Shown here one piece after another: positions 51,871-59,939 of a DNA stretch of 64,000 bases. The notes beneath the pieces were generated by a model. The model was given only the letters and a program-made list of their open reading frames with translations. It was not told where the DNA came from and searched no databases. Position 1 is the stretch's first letter; each line of letters starts with the position of its first letter. The stretch comes from CAWGGS01 sp963822095. GTDB lineage: Bacteria > Desulfobacterota > Desulfobulbia > Desulfobulbales > Desulfocapsaceae. A program made the translations under genes and the position numbers. The stretch lies in contig CAWGGS010000008.1 in assembly GCA_963822095.1 (NCBI GenBank), positions 1 to 64,000 of the forward strand, given 5' to 3'.

Positions 51871-52401
51871 ATGATTAAAAGAATTTCAACGATCTTTATC
51901 GCCGCTGTTCTTCTTTGTGCTTTTGCTTCCATCGGCTATAGCGAGCCCTTAACCCCGAAGCTGTGTAAAGAAAAGGCCAAGGCAGCCGCCGAACTTATCA
52001 AGGCCGAAGGAGAAGCTGCTTTCGCCACAATCAAAGACCCGAAAGGTGAATTCCGTTTTGGGAACGGTGAAGGCTATGTCTGGGTCCACAATCTGGATGG
52101 AATAATGGTCATGCACCCGATCAAACCGGCCTTGGACGGCAAAAACCTCCTTGATATGCGGGATGTCCACGGTGTCTATCTTTTTGCTGCGATGAACGAA
52201 CTGGTCGAGGAAAAAGGTGAGGGATGGGTCCCCTATGCCTGGCCGAAACCGGGACAAAAAGAAAGTTCCCCCAAAGTCTCCTATGTCGTTCTGGTCAAGC
52301 ACGGGGACAAGAGTTATGTTGCCGGCAGCGGCATGTACGATGTAACTGCAGCAGATATTGCCAAGCAATTTCCGGGAGACGCCATCTACTCCGACAAGTA
52401 A
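51871..52401 (+). CDS. Secreted single-Cache (sCache_2-like) domain protein
   Basis: The 176-residue product has a signal peptide (about 1-24, ending IGYSEP) and is otherwise one Cache domain: FRFGNGEGYVWVHNLDGIMVMHPIKPALDGKNLLDMRDVHGVYLFAAMNELVEEKGEGWVPYAWPKPG ... KVSYVVLV. In receptors this domain binds small carboxylates or other ligands; here it is free of any membrane anchor. ATG 51871 has AGGAG upstream and is preferred over an in-frame extension to 51799. It directly follows a chemoreceptor gene and ends at a terminator, so it could be a soluble ligand-binding partner of that receptor. Confidence 0.8.
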   Translation: MIKRISTIFIAAVLLCAFASIGYSEPLTPKLCKEKAKAAAELIKAEGEAAFATIKDPKGEFRFGNGEGYVWVHNLDGIMVMHPIKPALDGKNLLDMRDVHGVYLFAAMNELVEEKGEGWVPYAWPKPGQKESSPKVSYVVLVKHGDKSYVAGSGMYDVTAADIAKQFPGDAIYSDK

Positions 52402-52446
52402 CCGGCGCCGGTTGAATATTGACTCAACCGCGTAGTCCTGGTAAAC

Positions 52447-52485
52447 AAAAGCCCTCTTTCCATTTGGAAGGGGGCTTTTTGTTTT
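52447..52485 (+). terminator. Rho-independent terminator after the Cache protein gene
   Basis: AAAAGCCCTCTTTCC at 52447-52461 pairs with GGAAGGGGGCTTTTT at 52466-52480 with one irregularity, and TTTT follows (52482-52485). It ends the chemoreceptor/Cache transcript. Confidence 0.8.
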
Positions 52486-52528
52486 CTGATTACCACTAAT
52501 GTTCAGCTGCTGATCCAGTGGTAATCAG
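52486..52528. repeat. Palindromic repeat P2 (minimal copy)
   Basis: CTGATTACCACTAATGTTCA at the left end and CAGTGGTAATCAG at the right end enclose only a short centre, so this 43-base element is the shortest form of the family seen at 7368-7538. It abuts the terminator at 52447-52485. Confidence 0.6.
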
Positions 52529-52594
52529 ATTTCGTTTGCTTTTTCATAAAGACTTTCATTACCACTTCTTTCAAAAAGAGAACATCCTGCGCCC

Positions 52595-54106
52595 ATGCTC
52601 CTGATCTACCCTCCCATTGCCAAACCCTGCGAGCCACCAGCGGGTATCGCCCGACTGGCCGGCACCCTTCGGGCCCAAGGCTGTCGATGTGAAGTCTTTG
52701 ATGCCAATCTCGAAGGTCAGCTTTTCCTGATGGCAAATGCCGCGCCGGGAAAAGATCCCTGGAGTCGCCGGGCCTGCAAAAATCGGGAAACCAACCTGCT
52801 TGCGCTTCGTTCACCAAATCTCTATTTTAATCCCGAGCGGTACCGGCGGGCCGTATCAGACATCAATCACCTGCTGGAACTGAGCAGCCAGGCCGGGGGG
52901 CTCGACATAAGCCTCGGCAACTTCCAGCAATATGCCCTTTCGCCGCTCAAAAGCGACGATCTCATGCGGATTGCCGACCACCCCGACGCCAGTATCTTTT
53001 TTCGTTGGTTTGCCCCGAGACTGGCGGGAAAAATCGACCAATGCCTTCCAAATATCATCGGTTTTTCCTTGAATTACCTCAGTCAGGCCTTGACCACCTT
53101 TGCAATGATAGGCTGGATAAGAAAACAGTATCCAGGGCTTACAATCGTTCTTGGAGGCGGGCTGATGACCTCATGGATGAGCAATCCTTCCTGGAAAAAT
53201 CCCTTCGCAGGCCTGGTCGATCATTGCATAGCAGGCCGGGGAGAAGGCCCGCTTCTGGCGCTGGTCCAAAAAATGGATCGCCATCAAAGGCTGCCGGATT
53301 TTACAGGTTTTCCGCTCTCGGCCTACCTGGCCCCGGGATTCATTCTTCCCTACTCTGCCTCATCCGGCTGCTACTGGAGCAAGTGTTCCTTCTGCCCGGA
53401 GGCAGCTGAAAAAAACCCATACCACCCGGAATCCCCGCAAGAGACAAGTCATAATATCCACCGACTGGCCCAGGAAAACGAACCTGTCCTGCTCCATTTT
53501 CTCGACAATGCCGTCAGCCCGGCCCTTATGAGGCAACTCACCCTCACCCGTCCCGGTATTCCATGGTACGGATTCGTCCGGGTCAGTGCCGAACTGGCCG
53601 ACCCTGGTTTCTGCCGAGCCTTGCGCCGGTCCGGCTGTTTAATGCTGAAACTGGGAATCGAATCAGGAAACCAAAACGTCTTAGAGAACATGAACAAAGG
53701 CCAAGATCTCGGCCTTGTGTCCAAGGTCCTGACCACACTTCGGGATGCCGGAATAGCCACCTATGTCTATCTCCTCTTCGGAACCCCTGCCGAATCACGC
53801 GTAGAGGCGGAAAACACCTTATCCTTTGTTGTCCGCCATCACACAGCCATCACTTTTCTGAACCTGGCAATTTTCAATCTTCCGATAACGAGCATTGACG
53901 TTCCCTCTCTCGATATTATCGATTATCATGAAGGGGACCTCTCCCTGTACACTCATTTCGTCCATCCACACGGCTGGGATCGAAAGGAGGTCCGCAGGTT
54001 TCTCGATCGGGAATTCCGCAGACATCCACTGATCGCACCGATTATCCGATGCGATCCACCCTTGTTTACGTCAAACCATGCCCCTTTTTTTTGCCAAAGA
54101 ACCTGA
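52595..54106 (+). CDS. B12-binding radical SAM protein with CX4CX2C motif
   Basis: The 503-residue protein has an N-terminal cobalamin-binding-like fold (LLIYPPIAKPCEPPAGIARLAGTLRAQG) and a radical SAM barrel from about 250. The cluster motif is C259-X4-C264-X2-C267 (GCYWSKCSFC), one residue longer than the standard CX3CX2C. The later VRVSAEL, KLGIESGNQNVLENMNKG and YVYLLFGTPAES blocks are typical. The substrate is unknown; such proteins do methylations, ring rearrangements or peptide modifications. No precursor-peptide gene was noticed nearby. Confidence 0.7.
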   Translation: MLLIYPPIAKPCEPPAGIARLAGTLRAQGCRCEVFDANLEGQLFLMANAAPGKDPWSRRACKNRETNLLALRSPNLYFNPERYRRAVSDINHLLELSSQAGGLDISLGNFQQYALSPLKSDDLMRIADHPDASIFFRWFAPRLAGKIDQCLPNIIGFSLNYLSQALTTFAMIGWIRKQYPGLTIVLGGGLMTSWMSNPSWKNPFAGLVDHCIAGRGEGPLLALVQKMDRHQRLPDFTGFPLSAYLAPGFILPYSASSGCYWSKCSFCPEAAEKNPYHPESPQETSHNIHRLAQENEPVLLHFLDNAVSPALMRQLTLTRPGIPWYGFVRVSAELADPGFCRALRRSGCLMLKLGIESGNQNVLENMNKGQDLGLVSKVLTTLRDAGIATYVYLLFGTPAESRVEAENTLSFVVRHHTAITFLNLAIFNLPITSIDVPSLDIIDYHEGDLSLYTHFVHPHGWDRKEVRRFLDREFRRHPLIAPIIRCDPPLFTSNHAPFFCQRT

Positions 54107-54195
54107 AAAGGCAGCATTTCCATCATCATGCCGATTGCTTGTCGTGCAGGCAAAAGGTAATGGGCACCAGAGTACTAAGAGATGAGGATTTTAGA

Positions 54196-54624
54196 TCAGG
54201 CGATCTCCACCAACTCTAGCTGGAAGGTAAGATCTTTTCCGGCCAGTGGTGGGTTGGCATCCAAATAGACATGGGTGTCATTGACCTCGGTTACGTTGAC
54301 CAAAATCAGCTCACCGTTGGGCCCGCCCATCTGCAGTCTTTGCCCGACCTGGGGATCGATGTCGGGAGGAATATTTTCACGCTGGGCTTTGATAACCAGA
54401 TCATCCAAATAGGCACCATAGGCCTTTTCTGCAGGGATAGTAACCTTCTTTGAATCGCCGACCTTCATTCCGAGGACCGCCTCTTCAAATCCAACAATGA
54501 CCTGTCCACTGCCGATTTCGAACTGCAGCGGTTCATGACCAGTCGATGAATCGAACACTGAGCCGTCGGCCAGCGTTCCGGTGTAATGAATTTTTACCGT
54601 GTTTCCTTTCTTTGCTTCCGTCAT
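54196..54624 (-). CDS. FKBP-type peptidyl-prolyl isomerase (SlyD-like)
   Basis: The 142-residue protein has the FKBP core with VKIHYTGTLADGSVFDSS, PLQFEIGSGQVIVGFEEAVLGMKVGDSKKVTIPAEKAYG and an inserted flap domain (about 75-125), then HVYLDANPPLAGKDLTFQLELVEI, as in SlyD. It lacks the His/Cys-rich metal-binding tail of E. coli SlyD. It is a cytoplasmic chaperone/isomerase. AAAAGGAGG lies seven bases before the ATG, which fixes the start. Confidence 0.9.
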   Translation of the reverse strand: MTEAKKGNTVKIHYTGTLADGSVFDSSTGHEPLQFEIGSGQVIVGFEEAVLGMKVGDSKKVTIPAEKAYGAYLDDLVIKAQRENIPPDIDPQVGQRLQMGGPNGELILVNVTEVNDTHVYLDANPPLAGKDLTFQLELVEIA

Positions 54625-54837
54625 TGTGCCTCCTTTTTGGGGCACCTTACCACAAATTACTCTCAATTAATATGGGTTTCTCCCGAATACTATCTGCAGC
54701 AACATTGATTTTAGGACTGAGGGAACTTCCAAATAACCGAATACTCATGGCAATTTCAAAAAAAAAGACTATACTGATTAGAGTATCGGCAACTAGCCGT
54801 TCACCATATCCCCCCTAGCCGGGGGAAGGAGGTAGCT

Positions 54838-55203
54838 TTGAAAACCTTCACAGAGGTACATATCCATTATACCGGCCGGGGCATCGGCAAGAAAATTGTG
54901 GTGGGAACAGCCCGGGTCATAAAAGACGACTCCGACTGGCAGGAGCTCCCGGAAAACCCTATTGTCATCGTGACCACAACCACCCCGAGAATGCTTCCCT
55001 ATCTGGACAAAGTAAAGGGGATAATTGCCGAGCAAGCGGGGTTGACATCCCATGCCGCATTGGTGAGCCGCGAGCTGCAAATCCCTGCGATTGTGGCCGT
55101 CACCAATGCAACCAGCCTCATCAAAAATGGACAGATCGTTACCCTCGACTGCGTATCAGGCGGGATAACCGTCGGTAAAGAGGTTAACCCAGATTTGTCA
55201 TGA
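54838..55203 (+). CDS. Stand-alone PEP-utilising-enzyme mobile (phosphohistidine) domain protein
   Basis: The 121-residue product consists solely of the swivelling phosphohistidine domain that in PEP synthase, pyruvate phosphate dikinase and PTS enzyme I shuttles phosphate: IAEQAGLTSHAALVSRELQIPAIVAV, with H72 as the phosphorylatable residue. The nucleotide-binding and PEP-binding domains are absent. The TTG start has a perfect AAGGAGG site six bases upstream. No partner is beside it (FKBP upstream, BaiN-like flavoprotein downstream). It may accept phosphate from another dikinase in trans or be a regulatory domain. Confidence 0.75.
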   Translation: MKTFTEVHIHYTGRGIGKKIVVGTARVIKDDSDWQELPENPIVIVTTTTPRMLPYLDKVKGIIAEQAGLTSHAALVSRELQIPAIVAVTNATSLIKNGQIVTLDCVSGGITVGKEVNPDLS

Positions 55204-55243
55204 ACACTGTTTCAATTTGTCTGCACTTCAAGCAGAACAAGAC

Positions 55244-56494
55244 ATGGCTAAGAAAAAAACAATTATCGTCGTTGGAGGTGGTGCCGCCGGCCTGATGGCG
55301 GCTGGTCAGGCTGCCATGGCCGGTGCTCGGGTCCTGCTTCTGGAAAAAATGCCCGGATCGGGACGCAAGCTCAGCATCACCGGCAAGGGACGCTGCAACC
55401 TGACCAATATCGCTGAACTTTCCGATTTCCTGGCTCATTTTGGAAAAAACGGCCGCTTTCTCAGACAGGCTTTCGACCAATTTTTCACCCCCGATCTTAT
55501 GGATTTTTTCACAAACCTCGGTCTGAAGCTGGTGATTGAGCGGGGAGGCCGTGTCTTTCCAGCCAGCGGCAAAGCCTCTGAAGTGGTGAAGGTCCTGAAG
55601 AAATGGCTTGCCACACTCAAAGTCTCGCTCCAATACACCACCCCGGTGACGGAGCTTGTCATCGAAGAGGGGCGGGTACAGGGGGTTCGCTGTCTAGACC
55701 GGGATTTTCCAGGCGACATGGTAATCCTCGCCACCGGAGGTGCCTCTTATCCGCTCACCGGGTCAACCGGAGATGGATATGGGCTGGCCGAATCCGCCGC
55801 CCACACCATAACCCCGATCCGGCCGGCCCTGGTCCCCATCACCACCGCCGGGACGACAGCTCAAGGTATGGCGGGCCTGAATCTGCGCAATATCATGGTC
55901 AGGATGTTTGTCGATGGAAAAAAGAGGAGACAGGCCTTCGGTGAAATCACTTTCACCGAGTTCGGCCTGAGCGGCCCTCTCACCCTCACCTTCAGCGGTG
56001 ACACCGTCGATTATATTCAGGCCGGCAGGAAGGTTGTCTGGGCCTTGGATCTGAAACCGGCGCTCGACATAAAAAAGCTCGACCAGAGACTGCAACGCGA
56101 TTTTACCTCAAGAAACAAAGAGCGACTCGATAGTGTCCTACGTGCCGTGTTGCCTCGCGAGATGGTCCCGGTCTGTATAGATGCAACCGGCATCATCCCG
56201 GAAAAACCTGCCGGAGAAATCACCGCAAAGGAGCGCAAACGGCTGCTTACCTGGATCAAGGATTTTCGACTCACGATTGACGGCTACCGTCCTCTTAATG
56301 AGGCGATTATCACCGCCGGAGGTGTAGAGCTCCGTGAAATCAACCCCCGAACCATGGAATCCCTTCGCACCAAGGGTCTTTATATCGTCGGAGAGTTGCT
56401 CGACATCCATGGTGACACCGGCGGCTACAATCTTCAGGCCGCCTTCTCCACCGGTTGGGTCGCCGGCCGCTCAGCCGCTTCAGGGGAAGAGTGA
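55244..56494 (+). CDS. BaiN/HI0933-like NAD(P)/FAD-dependent oxidoreductase
   Basis: The 416-residue flavoprotein has the FAD-binding start VVGGGAAGLMAAGQAAMAGARVLLLEKMPGSGRKLSITGKGRCNLTN and the C-terminal ITAGGVELREINPRTMESL, GLYIVGELLDIHGDTGGYNLQAAFSTGWVAGRSAA blocks of the HI0933/BaiN family, whose members reduce steroid-type substrates or act on unknown ones. ATG 55244 begins the conserved part; a CTG-like upstream start at 55217 is unlikely. It is 40 bases after the phosphohistidine-domain gene on the same strand, so the two may be co-transcribed. Confidence 0.85.
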   Translation: MAKKKTIIVVGGGAAGLMAAGQAAMAGARVLLLEKMPGSGRKLSITGKGRCNLTNIAELSDFLAHFGKNGRFLRQAFDQFFTPDLMDFFTNLGLKLVIERGGRVFPASGKASEVVKVLKKWLATLKVSLQYTTPVTELVIEEGRVQGVRCLDRDFPGDMVILATGGASYPLTGSTGDGYGLAESAAHTITPIRPALVPITTAGTTAQGMAGLNLRNIMVRMFVDGKKRRQAFGEITFTEFGLSGPLTLTFSGDTVDYIQAGRKVVWALDLKPALDIKKLDQRLQRDFTSRNKERLDSVLRAVLPREMVPVCIDATGIIPEKPAGEITAKERKRLLTWIKDFRLTIDGYRPLNEAIITAGGVELREINPRTMESLRTKGLYIVGELLDIHGDTGGYNLQAAFSTGWVAGRSAASGEE

Positions 56495-56523
56495 AGGGGT
56501 TAAAATGTGAATTGCTTTTTATG

Positions 56524-56587
56524 ATGGCGTCCCGAGAAACGAACAGTTCACTCCCTGGATCAGTAGCTGAATATTGGTGGTAATCAG
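56524..56587. repeat. Palindromic repeat P3 (half copy)
   Basis: ATGGCGTCCCGAGAAACGAA, CAGTTCACTCCCTGGATCAG and TAGCTGAATATTGGTGGTAATCAG follow the right arm of the element at 7368-7538 closely. Only one arm is present, ending in GGTAATCAG. It lies ten bases before the 240-bp repeat copy C. Confidence 0.65.
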
Positions 56588-56597
56588 TAACAAAATT

Positions 56598-56860
56598 GGT
56601 TCATCCGAATGAAGCGTACTTTTAGAAAGGTGAGAGTAACAAACCGGCAGAGTGCATCGCTTTCGGACGCTCCTCTGCGGCCTTATCACCGGTACACCAC
56701 GGCTAACAGACAGGCCGTCCCTGGCCTGCAGTCAGGTGCGGACGTCCTGTCCGCACCCCTCCGGGCCTTGTGGTGGTTCCCCCCTCGGACTTCCGTGAGG
56801 CGTCCTCCAGAGATGCCCTCCGCCTCCCGCGTTCTAGATAAAGTACTCTCAATCCGGAAG
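56598..56860 (+). repeat. Dispersed intergenic repeat (about 240 bp family), copy C
   Basis: This is the longest copy. It starts GGTTCATCCGAATGAAGCG and ends CTCAATCCGGA; the inner hairpin GGTGCGGAC/GTCCGCACC is at 56735-56757. Short open frames cross it, but the same frames are broken in the other copies, so it is taken as non-coding. It occupies most of the gap between the BaiN-like gene and pal. Confidence 0.8.
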
Positions 56861-56957
56861 AACCACAAAATTTAACCAGGCAACTACAGCGCGTTAGATC
56901 GGGCAGTATCATCAAGTACAGATATCGATCCTACCGGATCGATATCTGCACTATTAA

Positions 56958-57557
56958 TTATGGAACAACAAGATCCGCGCGTCTGTTTTTGGCCCAGGAG
57001 GCTTCATCACTTCCTGGAAAAAGAGGTCGTTGAGAGCCATAGCTTATTGTGGAAATTCGGCCCTTGTCCATCCCCAGATTAACCAGGTATTTTTTAACAT
57101 TGTGTGCCCTCAATTCACCCAGTGCCAGATTGTAATCGGCAGTGCCGCGTTCATCACAATTGCCTTCAATTACCAGGTTCAAAGAACTTTTTTCTTTTAA
57201 ATACGCGCCGCTGTTATTGAGATGCTCCAACTGATCGACATTTATTGCACTGCTGTCGAAATCGAAATATACCGGCCGAAGAGGGGCTGTTGACCGGCCA
57301 TAGGTCTCTTTATATTGATCCGTCAATGTATCGCCTGATAGAGGGTTTTTTCCCGTCCGATCAAGTGATTCAACCGCACCTTCAGCAAAATTGTCGGAGT
57401 CTTGTTTTTCCGCCTTTCTGGTTCCCTCAACCATATACCCTTCGGGTTTGAGTGAAGTAGAAACGTGTTCATACTCCGCATCCTTTTTGGCGCAACCACT
57501 GACAATAAAAAGAAACAAGATTAAAAGCGGCAGCTGCCTCCACAAAACATGTATCAT
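56958..57557 (-). CDS. pal: Peptidoglycan-associated lipoprotein (OmpA-like), Pal
   Basis: The 199-residue product has a lipobox IVSGC (acylated cysteine 22), a linker of about 80 residues, and a C-terminal OmpA-like domain with VYFDFDSSAI, LNLVIEGNCDERGTADYNLALGELRAHNVKKYLVNLG and ISTISYGSQRP that binds peptidoglycan from the outer membrane. ATG 57557 with AAGGTG upstream is preferred to a GTG at 57566. It is the last of three small lipoprotein genes, with no TolB, TolA or TolQ genes beside it as is usual for pal. Confidence 0.9.
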   Translation of the reverse strand: MIHVLWRQLPLLILFLFIVSGCAKKDAEYEHVSTSLKPEGYMVEGTRKAEKQDSDNFAEGAVESLDRTGKNPLSGDTLTDQYKETYGRSTAPLRPVYFDFDSSAINVDQLEHLNNSGAYLKEKSSLNLVIEGNCDERGTADYNLALGELRAHNVKKYLVNLGMDKGRISTISYGSQRPLFPGSDEASWAKNRRADLVVP

Positions 57558-57573
57558 TTTCAGCACCTTAACG

Positions 57574-57936
57574 TTACGGGGTATCCCTTATCAGCCTGGG
57601 AGTCCAGAAGATCATACCTTTTGTATCAGTCTCATTTTCGACCTCATTTCCGGTCCACTCCTTCATTTGCTCAAGATAGCCGCATCGCATAGCTTTTAGA
57701 ACCAAGGTATGATTCGATTCAAAAAACTCACTTGGAATGGTCTCTTTTACATCGAGTGGAGTTCTACCTAGATATATCCAGGAAAGATTATCTTGTTTAT
57801 AGATAATATGAGCTCCCTCCGGCTCACTATGTATCTTGAAGTTGACTGATGCCTGTTTTGCCGAACACCCCGTCAACAAAAAGGCACCAGCCATAGCAAA
57901 CAACATAACCAGACGAAATACACCTCTCATTTGCAT
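57574..57936 (-). CDS. Small lipoprotein with PEGA-like region
   Basis: The 120-residue product has a signal with lipobox LLTGC (cysteine 24) followed by a domain starting VNFKIHSEPEGAHIIYKQDN ... YLGRTPLDVKETIPSEFF, reminiscent of PEGA-type surface repeats. I chose ATG 57936, preceded by GGGGGAAG; a GTG at 57948 is possible. It lies 16 bases before pal and 19 bases after another lipoprotein gene, so it belongs to one operon. Function unknown. Confidence 0.6.
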   Translation of the reverse strand: MQMRGVFRLVMLFAMAGAFLLTGCSAKQASVNFKIHSEPEGAHIIYKQDNLSWIYLGRTPLDVKETIPSEFFESNHTLVLKAMRCGYLEQMKEWTGNEVENETDTKGMIFWTPRLIRDTP

Positions 57937-57955
57937 CACTTCCCCCACACATCAA

Positions 57956-58309
57956 TTATTTTTGTTTTTCCAACCCCACCTGAATATCTATGGCATTATC
58001 ACCGGCAGCCTTCGGAGTATCATGCCTTCGATTAATCCAGAATGAGGTTATGCGATCAAGATAACCACTTTTTCGAAGCTGAATGGTGACCAATTCGGCA
58101 GTATCGGCCTCCCCCCTAAAGGTTACTTTTACCGGAGTCACCCCGAGATTACTGTCATCTTTCAGGTTGATCACCTCGGCGCCGGCGGGAGTACTGTTGA
58201 TCTTAGCCGCTCCATATTTAGGAGACGATGCACATCCAGCCATCATCACCCCAAAAAATAGCACCATTAACCATCTGAAATAAATGCATTTTATCCTTTT
58301 TCTTTCCAT
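57956..58309 (-). CDS. PEGA-domain lipoprotein
   Basis: The 117-residue product has a lipobox MMAGC (cysteine 26) and then a PEGA-like domain: AKINSTPAGAEVINLKDDSNLGVTPVKVTFRGEADTAELVTIQLRKSGYLDRITSFW. PEGA domains are small surface-exposed beta modules. A GGGAG site lies nine bases before the ATG. It is the first gene of the lipoprotein operon that ends in pal and the paralogous gene next to it has a similar domain plan. Confidence 0.65.
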   Translation of the reverse strand: MERKRIKCIYFRWLMVLFFGVMMAGCASSPKYGAAKINSTPAGAEVINLKDDSNLGVTPVKVTFRGEADTAELVTIQLRKSGYLDRITSFWINRRHDTPKAAGDNAIDIQVGLEKQK

Positions 58310-58626
58310 TATTATCTACTCCCAATATATGAAGTGTTGTTACTATCTCATTAAGCTCCGACTATATTAGTATGTTTCCACTAAAAAAAAACGATTTTAT
58401 TTATGTACACCCATAATTAACGCCTCAATGCTTGTTGAGAGACTTTGACGCATCCTGGAGATGTGCGCATCTTTTAAACTTCCGGAGGGTGAAAGAAAAA
58501 AGTTGCAGCCATGTGATTGTTCTGCTAGGATTTTTCCAACACAAAAAAAATGATACGTAGGCTTATTTAATAATTTGCCCGTAAAAGCGAATTGTTATCT
58601 CCTCACCTTTTCAGCAAGGAAGATCG
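58310..58626. other. Divergent intergenic region between lipoprotein and pqi operons
   Basis: The 317 bases hold no gene that I can support. They are AT-rich with several A tracts and must contain promoters for both operons; no strong consensus pair was identified on either strand. Confidence 0.4.
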
Positions 58627-59301
58627 ATGACCTCTGGTGATGAAATACCGGCAGGTTCCGATGATCAATTAACAAGCCGTGCAATGTCTGTTCTTGCCTG
58701 CCCCGAGTGTGACCTTCTCCAGCGGACGATCCCCCTTGCCGGAGGTGGAACTGCTCGCTGTTCCCGCTGTGGGGCACTGCTTTATCGCAACATCCCCCAC
58801 AGTCTCGACCGGACTGTAGCCCTGCTCCTCGCCGCTGCCGTCTTGTTTATCATCGCCAATGCCAACCCGATTGTTGCTCTTGAAGCCCAGGGGATACGCA
58901 ACACGACAACCATGTTGGGTGCTGTGCGTGTGCTTCTTAACCAGGATATGGCGACTGTTTCGCTCCTGGTTTTTTCGACCGCCGTACTGGCCCCGGCGGT
59001 CGAGATCGCTGCCATGCTCTATCTCCTTCTGCCGCTGAGGCGCGGGCACGTACCGGCGGGATTTGCCGTGATACTCCGTGTCGTTCTGGAGACTAAGCAC
59101 TGGAACATGGTTGAAGTATTTATGCTTGCCCTCCTCGTATCATTGGTGAAACTGTCAAAATTTGCAGACGTGGTTCCGGGCTTGGCGCTCTGGACATACG
59201 CGGTATTTACCTTCCTGATGACCACTGCCTGGACCTTTTTCGATCCGCATGAGTTATGGGAATGCGTGGAAAAGGCGGACGGGAAGGAGGCGATGTCATG
59301 A
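58627..59301 (+). CDS. Paraquat-inducible protein A family membrane protein (first copy)
   Basis: The 224-residue PqiA-like protein has a rubredoxin-like zinc ribbon at the start (CPECDLLQ ... CSRCGALLY) and four hydrophobic segments from about 56, including ALLLAAAVLFIIANANPIVALEA and VEVFMLALLVSLVKLSKF. It is one half of the classical PqiA, which in E. coli has two such modules. It is predicted to feed lipids to PqiB across the inner membrane. Its TGA overlaps the ATG of the next gene. Confidence 0.85.
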   Translation: MTSGDEIPAGSDDQLTSRAMSVLACPECDLLQRTIPLAGGGTARCSRCGALLYRNIPHSLDRTVALLLAAAVLFIIANANPIVALEAQGIRNTTTMLGAVRVLLNQDMATVSLLVFSTAVLAPAVEIAAMLYLLLPLRRGHVPAGFAVILRVVLETKHWNMVEVFMLALLVSLVKLSKFADVVPGLALWTYAVFTFLMTTAWTFFDPHELWECVEKADGKEAMS

Positions 59302-59939
59302 TGGGCACTCATTTGACCTCTTTAGAGGTCGGGCTCTTCTCCTGTCGAGATTGCGGCATGGTTTCAAGACCTGCCCACACGAAACAGATCGCCTACTGTC
59401 CACGGTGCCGAGCCAGACTTCATCTTCGAAAACCGGACAGTGTAGCGCGTTGCTGGGCATTTCTGCTTGCGGCCTATATCCTGTATCTTCCCGCCAATCT
59501 CCTGCCGATCATGGACACAAGTTCACTGTCCGGAACTGTTCATGACACAATTATTAGCGGCATATTCTCCCTGTGGGACTCGGGTTCGTGGGGGATCGCT
59601 CTGATTGTCTTTTGCGCCAGCATCACCGTGCCGCTCCTTAAGCTGATCTCCCTCACCCTTCTGCTGATTTCCGTGCGGAATCGGTCCCGCTGGGAATCAG
59701 AGCAGCGGACTCGGCTCTACCGTTTGATCCGGCTGGTTGGCCGTTGGTCAATGCTTGATATATACGTAGTGGCTATTCTTGCCAAACTGGTGCAATTCAA
59801 CTTTCTGGCAACGGTTCAAGTGGGACCAGCAGCCTTCTATTTCGCTGCCGTTGTCGTACTTACCATGATTGCCACAATGCAGTTCGATCCACGACTTATC
59901 TGGGATTCGTCTCGGCAGGAGGAACATCGGCATGAGTGA
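59298..59939 (+). CDS. Paraquat-inducible protein A family membrane protein (second copy)
   Basis: The 213-residue product repeats the PqiA half-module: zinc-ribbon CRDCGMVSRP ... CPRCRARL and four membrane segments including AFLLAAYILYLPANLLPIMDT and SMLDIYVVAILAKLVQFNF. ATG 59298 overlaps the previous stop (ATGA) and has GGAGG upstream, so a longer frame from 59256 is rejected. Two tandem half-modules together replace the fused PqiA of enterobacteria. Confidence 0.85.
   Translation: MMGTHLTSLEVGLFSCRDCGMVSRPAHTKQIAYCPRCRARLHLRKPDSVARCWAFLLAAYILYLPANLLPIMDTSSLSGTVHDTIISGIFSLWDSGSWGIALIVFCASITVPLLKLISLTLLLISVRNRSRWESEQRTRLYRLIRLVGRWSMLDIYVVAILAKLVQFNFLATVQVGPAAFYFAAVVVLTMIATMQFDPRLIWDSSRQEEHRHE

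Noticed and set aside
56609..56875. Frame of 88 codons across repeat copy C, with a similar frame in copy B
   Set aside because: The frames shift or break between copies and lie in a hairpin-rich repeat; similarity of the peptides follows from the DNA repeat.
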